From assembly GCA_022009675.1 (NCBI GenBank), contig CP091718.1, positions 186,001 to 250,000 on the forward strand: a stretch of DNA of 64,000 nucleotides, written 5' to 3'. Source of the DNA: Oscillospiraceae bacterium (GTDB taxonomy: Bacteria > Bacillota > Clostridia > Oscillospirales > CAG-272). The position numbers and the translations under genes were made by a program. The notes under the pieces were generated by a model. The model ran no database searches, had not been told where the DNA came from, and saw only the letters and a list, made by a program, of their open reading frames with translations. Shown here one piece after another: positions 58,311-64,000 of the stretch (position 1 is the first letter of the stretch; each line of letters begins with the position of its first letter).

Positions 58311-61300
58311 TCAGACTGCCGAAGTCGCGCCGTAGACGACCGTTGCGTTTTCCGTCCAGCGGTTGCTCCAGCCGTCCGGGCGGGACTCCGCATCGGCAAA
58401 GGTCACATAAATCGTCTGCGCATTCGTCCACGAAGCGAACACACCCCAGCCCATGGTCTGGACCGTACCGGGAATGAAGATCTTCGTGATGGAAGTGCAA
58501 CCTCCGAAGGCGTTGTCCTTGATGGTCGTGACCCCTGCGGGGATAGTGAATTCCGTCAGCGCGGTGCACTGCCCGAAGGCACCCTCCCCGATGCAGGTCA
58601 GGCTCTCGTCCAGCGTGACCGAGGTGAGCGAAGTGCAAACGTAGAAGGCTCCGCTACCGACAGTCTTGAGACGGGCAGGCAGTCTTACGGACTGCAGCGA
58701 CTTGCAGTTGGCAAACACTCCGGCGTAGTACCACTCGTAAATCTCCTGGTTGAAGGTATAATCTCCATCCGCCAGCACAAGCTCGGGACCCTCGCCGCTT
58801 CCGGCAAAGTCGATAGCCGTCACGCCGGTATGCAGGAACATGTAGGCGTTGATGTAGGTCACATCCTCCGGGATGACGTAGGTCGTCAGCCGGACACTGC
58901 CGGGCACGAAGATCAGGCTCCAGCCGGTTGCGTTCTTGGAATACAGGATGCCATACGCATCGGTACGCAGCTCGGTATTGCCGGCGGAAACAGTCAGCGT
59001 AGTCAGCGCCGTGCATCCCTCAAAGGTCTTGGCATTGATACCGGTCGCACGGGCGGGCAACTCCACGGACTTCAGGTTTTCCAGATTCCGGAACGCACCG
59101 CTGGCAAAGGTCAGCGTCTCGCCGGGAACCTCATTGCCATCCGCGTCCTTCTCAAAGGTGATGCTTACCAGGTTCTTCAACGCAGCCAGCGACTTGACCG
59201 TGGTGACCTCGTGCGGGATGACCAGCTCGGTCGTGCCCGCCGGGTACAGCAGCGCATTCCAGTTCATGTCGTACAGCACGCCGCCCACAGACCGATACAC
59301 CGTGTTGGCAGGATCAACATTGACCGCCTTCAGCGATGTGCAGTTGTAGAAGGGCATATAGCGACTGGACGTGATCCTGACCAGTTCGGTCAGAGACGCG
59401 GGCAGGTTGACAACCTCCAGCGAGGTGCAGCTCATGAATGTCAGTGCATCCACCGATGTCGTGCGCTCGGGCAGGCTCACGGTCTTCAGTGTCGTGGTTC
59501 TTCCGAAGACGCCATCACGTTCACTGGTCAGCACCAGCGGAGCAGTGCCGCCCTCCTCGTAATCGACCGTCTCGATGCCGGAGTACCGGAAGATGCCCTC
59601 GGGCAGTCCCGTAACCTCCTTCGGGATGGTGAACACCTTGCGTGCCGCCGGAACAGCAAGCAGATTCCACTCGGTATCATACAGAGCGCCGAACGCGGAG
59701 CGGAAGCGCGGGTTTCCTTCCTCGACCAGGATCTCCTGCAGCGAGGGTGCCGCACCCAGCAGTTCCAGAATGTCATCCGAAGTCATACCGGCGGGGATCG
59801 TGAAGGAAGTCTTGCCGACCGCGAAGAAGATGACCTGGCTCTTGTCCGCCGTATACAGCACGTCGTCAGCCACCGTAAATGCGGAGTTACCGGACTCTAC
59901 CGTCACGGACTTGATGCTGGTGGACGAGAAGAAGCCGTCCGGCAGAACCGTCACCTGCTTCGGGATTTCATAGGGTCTCCCTTGGCGGGCGGGAAGTAGC
60001 AGATCGTCCAATCCTTGTTATACACAACGCCATCGCGGGACAGGAAGGCGGTGTTCCCGTCCTCCACCACAAAGGCGCGGAGCGACTCACAGCCCTCAAA
60101 GGCATCGGACTTGATCTCGGTCACGGACGCGGGAACCGTGAAGGTCGTCAGCGCCGTGCAGATGGAGAACGTGAAGTCGGGGATAGTCGTGATGCCGCCC
60201 TCAATGCGGACATTGGTCAGCAGCTCACAAGCCTGGAACACGCCGTAGCCCATCCGGGTCACGGTCCGCGGGATAACGATCTCGCGCAGCTTGGTTCCGG
60301 AGAAGGCGGAGTTGCCGATGCTGGACACCGTGTTCGGAATCGTAATGGATTCCAGCGGCGTGCCGTCAAAGACAGACTGCCCGATGCGGGTCAGCTTGCT
60401 GCCCTCGGCGAAGGTGACATGGCGCAGGGACGAGCACTCCGCGAACAGCCCGGGGCCGTTGCTTTCGGCGCTCTCGCCCTGTCCCATCAGCTCGGTCAGG
60501 CTGGCAGGCAGCTCAATGCTCTCCAGTGCCGTGCAACCGCGGAAGGTGGTGTTGGGCAGTGTCTTGATCTTGGAGAACGCGGCGAACACCACATTCTTCA
60601 GGGACTGGCAATCCTCAAAGGTTCCGTTGCCGACCGTCTCCAGGCTGGCAGGCAGGTTGACCGTCTCCAGCGCGGTACAGCCGCGGAAGGTCTCCGCACC
60701 CAGCGTCTTGAGACCCTCAGGCAACGTCACGGTCATGAGGTTCTCACAGCTTGCAAAGGTCAGCTCGCCGATCGAAACGATACCGGCAGGCAGGGTAACG
60801 GCATTCAGCTTGGTGGAGCCGAACACGCTGTCGCCCAGCGTGACCAGCTTGCTATTCTCAGCGAAGGTGATGCTGGAAAGCGAAGTCCGGTTGAACGCCC
60901 AGTCGCCCAGCGACGCCACGCGAGCAGGCAGGTCAACAGAGGTCAGGACGGTGTTGGCGAACGCCAGCCTGCCGATAACCAGCAGTTCCGTGCCGCCCTT
61001 CCGGAATTCGACCGTCTCCAGCGCGCCGCAGGAGTTGAACGCAGAGGTATCAATCAGCGTCAGCGATGCGGGCAGGGACACGGAAGTCAGCATCTTGTTA
61101 CCCGCGAAGGCGCTCTCGCGCAGGATGACCACGCCGTCCGGCACCGTGTAAGCGGCATCGGCACGGGTAGGCAGGTAGTAAACCAGTTCCTTACCGTCCG
61201 CCGTGAACAGCACGCCGTCCACAGAGCGGAAAGACTTACTCGCGGCGCTGACGTTCAGGTTCTGCAATGCCTCGCAGGCATTGATGATGGAAGAATCAAA

Positions 61301-64000
61301 GGAGGTCAGTCCGGCGGGCAGCGTCAGGCTCACCAGTGCCTTACACTGGAAGAACGCATCCTCGTTGATGACGCCCACACTGTCGGGCAGAACCAGTTCG
61401 GTCAGACCGTAGCAACGGTAGAATGCCTTCGCACCGATCTCGGTGCACTGGCTGCCGGAAGCGAAGACCACACCCTCCAGCTTCTGGCACTGGTAGAATG
61501 CCTTTTCCCCGATCTTCCGGACCTCGGCAGGAATGGTCACGGTTCCGGTCTTGTAGGACGGGCAATACACCAGCGTCTCAAGTCCCGTTGTGTAAACCAC
61601 ACCGTCCTTGGAAACATACTCGCTTGTACCGTTACCCTCAATGCGGATATCGGTCAGCCCGCAGCCGTTGAACACCGAAGCGCCGTTGGCAAAGGGAGCA
61701 ACCGTATTGCCGCTCGCATCGGTAAAGGACGCAAGGCGGGCAGGCAGGACAAGTTCAGTCAGAGAGCTGTTGGAGGCGAAGGCATTCTCGCCCAGCGTCA
61801 GGGGCGCGGTATCGGCGGATCCGCCCATCTCAAATGTCACTTTGGTAAGTCCGCTGTAATAGAACGCCTCGGAACCGATGGCAACGCGGTCGGTATTCCG
61901 GACGGACGCGGGGATCACAATCTCCGTAACCGAACCGAACCGGAACACGGCATTGCCGATGGTGGTCAGCCGGCTGCCTTCCGCGAAGGTCACGGAGGTC
62001 AGCGAATAGTTGTTTTCAAACGCGCTGTTTTCCAGCACGGTCAGACGGGCAGGCAGCTTGAGTGTCTCAATGCCGGTGCTGTTGATGACGTGCCCCTCCT
62101 CGCCGTCCGAGGCGGTACCGAAGGTGAGCGGCTTGTCGCCGTCTTCAAACAGAAGCTCGGTCAGTTTGTAGTTGCTGTAGAACGCATAGGCTCCGACGCT
62201 TTCGACGGAAGCGGGCACCGTGAAGGTGGTCATGCTGCCGTGTGCGAACGCATACGCGCCGATGGTGGTCAGCTTGCTTCCCTTCTCCACCGTAAACCCT
62301 GCCTTTGTCCAATCGAAGGCGTGGTCGCCGATGACAACGACAGACGCGGGAATCACGATATCGTTCTCCATGCTGTCGCCATCGTTCATTTCATAGAAGG
62401 CGTAGGCGGAGATGAGAGTCAGTCCGGATCCGGGAGCAAAGGTCAGGTCAGTAATAACCGCACCGCGGAAGGCGCTCTCCCCGATCTCCGTCACGGACGC
62501 GGGGATCTCCAGTGCAAAGCCGCTCCAGTTACCGCAGGAGTAGAACGCGCGCTCCCCGATGACGGACGCGCCGCCCAGCGACACCGCCGTGACTTTGCTC
62601 GTCTTGGCGAATGCATAGGCGCCGACCGACTTGGTGCGGGCGGGCAGTTCAATGGTTGTCAGCTTGGAGGAATAGAAGGCATACGCGCCGATCGTCAGCG
62701 CATCCGAGCCGTTCTCAAACGTCACCTTGGTCAGCTCCGCGCCCTCAAAGGCGTTGGCACCGATAGACGTCACACCGGCAGGGATTACGATCTCCTCCAG
62801 GTAGTAGTGTTCGCGGAAGGCGCCCTCGGCGATAGCCGTTACGGTAGCGGGCACCGTGAAGGTAAGATCCGTCTTGGCGGAGGGGTAGAACAGCAACGTC
62901 ACAGGCTTGCCGTCGCTTCCCTTGGCGTACAGGACACCCTCCACCGTTGCCAGTGCCGGGTTGTTCGCGTCCACCTCGATGCGCTCGACCGACAGACCGC
63001 CTAAGAAGTTCGGCAGTGCCGTCACGTTCTTGGGCAGCGTCAGCGTGCCGATCTGACAGCCGGAAAACACGCCGTCGCCGAAATGCAGGGTCTTCTTGCC
63101 CTCCAGAATGGTCACTTCCAGTGTGCCGCATTCCGCAAAGGCGCGGTCACCGATGCTCTCCAGGCTGGCGGGAAGCGTCAGGGTCTGACCGTCCAGACCG
63201 CTGCAGTTCTCGAACGCACCGGCGCCCAGTCCGGTCACGCGGCTGCCGTCCTCAAAGGTCAGGGAGGAGAGTCCGCTCCAGCAGAACGCCCCCGTTCCGA
63301 CCGTGACATTGCCAAGACCGCTCTTGAAGGTCAGGGACGTAAGTCCGTCGCAGCCGTAGAAGGCATAGTCGCCGATGACAGCCACACGGCCGGGCATCTC
63401 CAGGCTGCCCTTCACATCCATGCAGTTCAGGAAAGCGCCTGCGGCGATCTTTGTCACGCCGTCGGGAACCGTCAGATTCTCGACAGCCAGTCCCGCCGGT
63501 GCATACAGCAGGGTACTGCCGTTGTCCGACAGAAGCATACCGTTAACGGATGTATACACGTTTTTGGTGCCGCCGGTCACGCGGACAGACGCCAGTGCCG
63601 TGCAGCCATAGAACGCATCCGACACGTTCTCGGTATCCATCACACCGTCCGTCACGGTGAAGCGATCCAGCGAGATCCGTCCGAGACGGGCAGGCAGTGT
63701 GACGGAAGTCAGTGCCTCATCGTTCATGAACGCCCGGTCGCCGACAGTCAGCGTGCTGACCTTGCCGCCGGTGCTCATTTCTTCAAATATAACAGATGTA
63801 AGCTTCGTGCAATTCGCAAACGCCTCAATGCCGATTTCCTTGACAGACATCGGAATGGTGATGCGGGACAGACTGCTCCCGGCGAACGCGCCGCGCGGGA
63901 TGATCTCCACGCCGTCCGGGATGCGGTACGCGCCGGTTCTGCCCATAGGCATCAGGACAGGCTGTGCGCTGTGGCGGGCGCTCTCATCGCCAAGGTCGAA
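58311..64000 (-). CDS. Giant BspA-type leucine-rich repeat protein, N-terminus outside the window
   Basis: At least 1,890 residues in the window. It is built of some 60 LRR_5 repeats such as IPASVTEIGESAFRGAVITDL, several with inserted blocks of the form YVSKDGVVYTTGLETLVYCP, where a displayed value interrupts the repeats. The C-terminus ends with a partial repeat (TYVTFADAE-type strand, then ENATVVYGATSAV) and carries no membrane anchor or sorting signal. The C run near 59975 is one base short, splitting the reading between PPAKGDP and YEIPKQVTVLPDGFF. It is the first visible gene of the leftward cluster; 115 nt separate it from the next gene. Confidence 0.88.

Overview
The window looks like the chromosome of a Gram-positive, gut-type Clostridia (order Oscillospirales or a close relative). 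The evidence is the gene content: a Thr T-box before thrS, an L10 leader before rplJL, MecA, the infC-rpmI-rplT cluster, LTA-synthase-like sulfatases, BspA-type leucine-rich repeat proteins and plant or mucin glycan hydrolases (GH78, GH106-like, DUF4838, GH99-like). Base composition is clearly G+C rich. Consensus TTGACA/TATAAT promoters stand out against it. The lineage is an inference; no rRNA gene is present.

Layout. 1-5.5 kb: leftward housekeeping genes (SpoU methyltransferase, dprA, topA; then rplT, rpmI, infC with an AUA start). 5.6-11.2 kb: a palindrome between divergent promoters, then two rightward carbohydrate genes separated by a MITE-like element. 11.3-14.3 kb: a rightward three-gene operon of a DUF2089 regulator, a LiaF-like membrane protein and a protein joining a SHOCT-like domain to a long Gly-Asp beta-solenoid. 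14.3-19 kb: leftward LTA-synthase-like sulfatase, thrS with T-box, and mgsA. 19.2-25 kb: glyA, convergent mecA, then GH78 rhamnosidase coupled to a beta-phosphoglucomutase. 25-29.2 kb: leftward rplJ-rplL with L10 leader, then a lower-G+C lipoprotein gene, rpsU and a MATE transporter. 29.2-33.9 kb: two membrane proteins and proB-proA-proC. 34-42.3 kb: leftward sulfatase, pgi, lipoprotein, GDPD phosphodiesterase and a GH106-like enzyme. 42.8-43.6 kb: a rightward LRR protein.

43.7-64 kb (right edge) is one leftward envelope cluster. In transcription order it encodes a giant LRR protein, a membrane protein with an acidic tail, a MoxR AAA+ ATPase, a DUF58 protein, two VWA membrane proteins, an FnIII+LRR lipoprotein and a large Ig-fold lipoprotein. 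The MoxR-DUF58-VWA-VWA core is tightly packed, with one ATGA overlap. This is the most system-like region here. A role in maturing or assembling the co-encoded surface proteins is the obvious hypothesis, but it is untested.

Most genes longer than about 300 bp, including essential ones (topA, infC, thrS, rplT, rplL), are interrupted by one-base length changes. Most of these fall in short homopolymers, and most look like an extra base. Uncorrected long-read sequence explains this best. Genes are therefore annotated across these breaks, and the break positions are stated.
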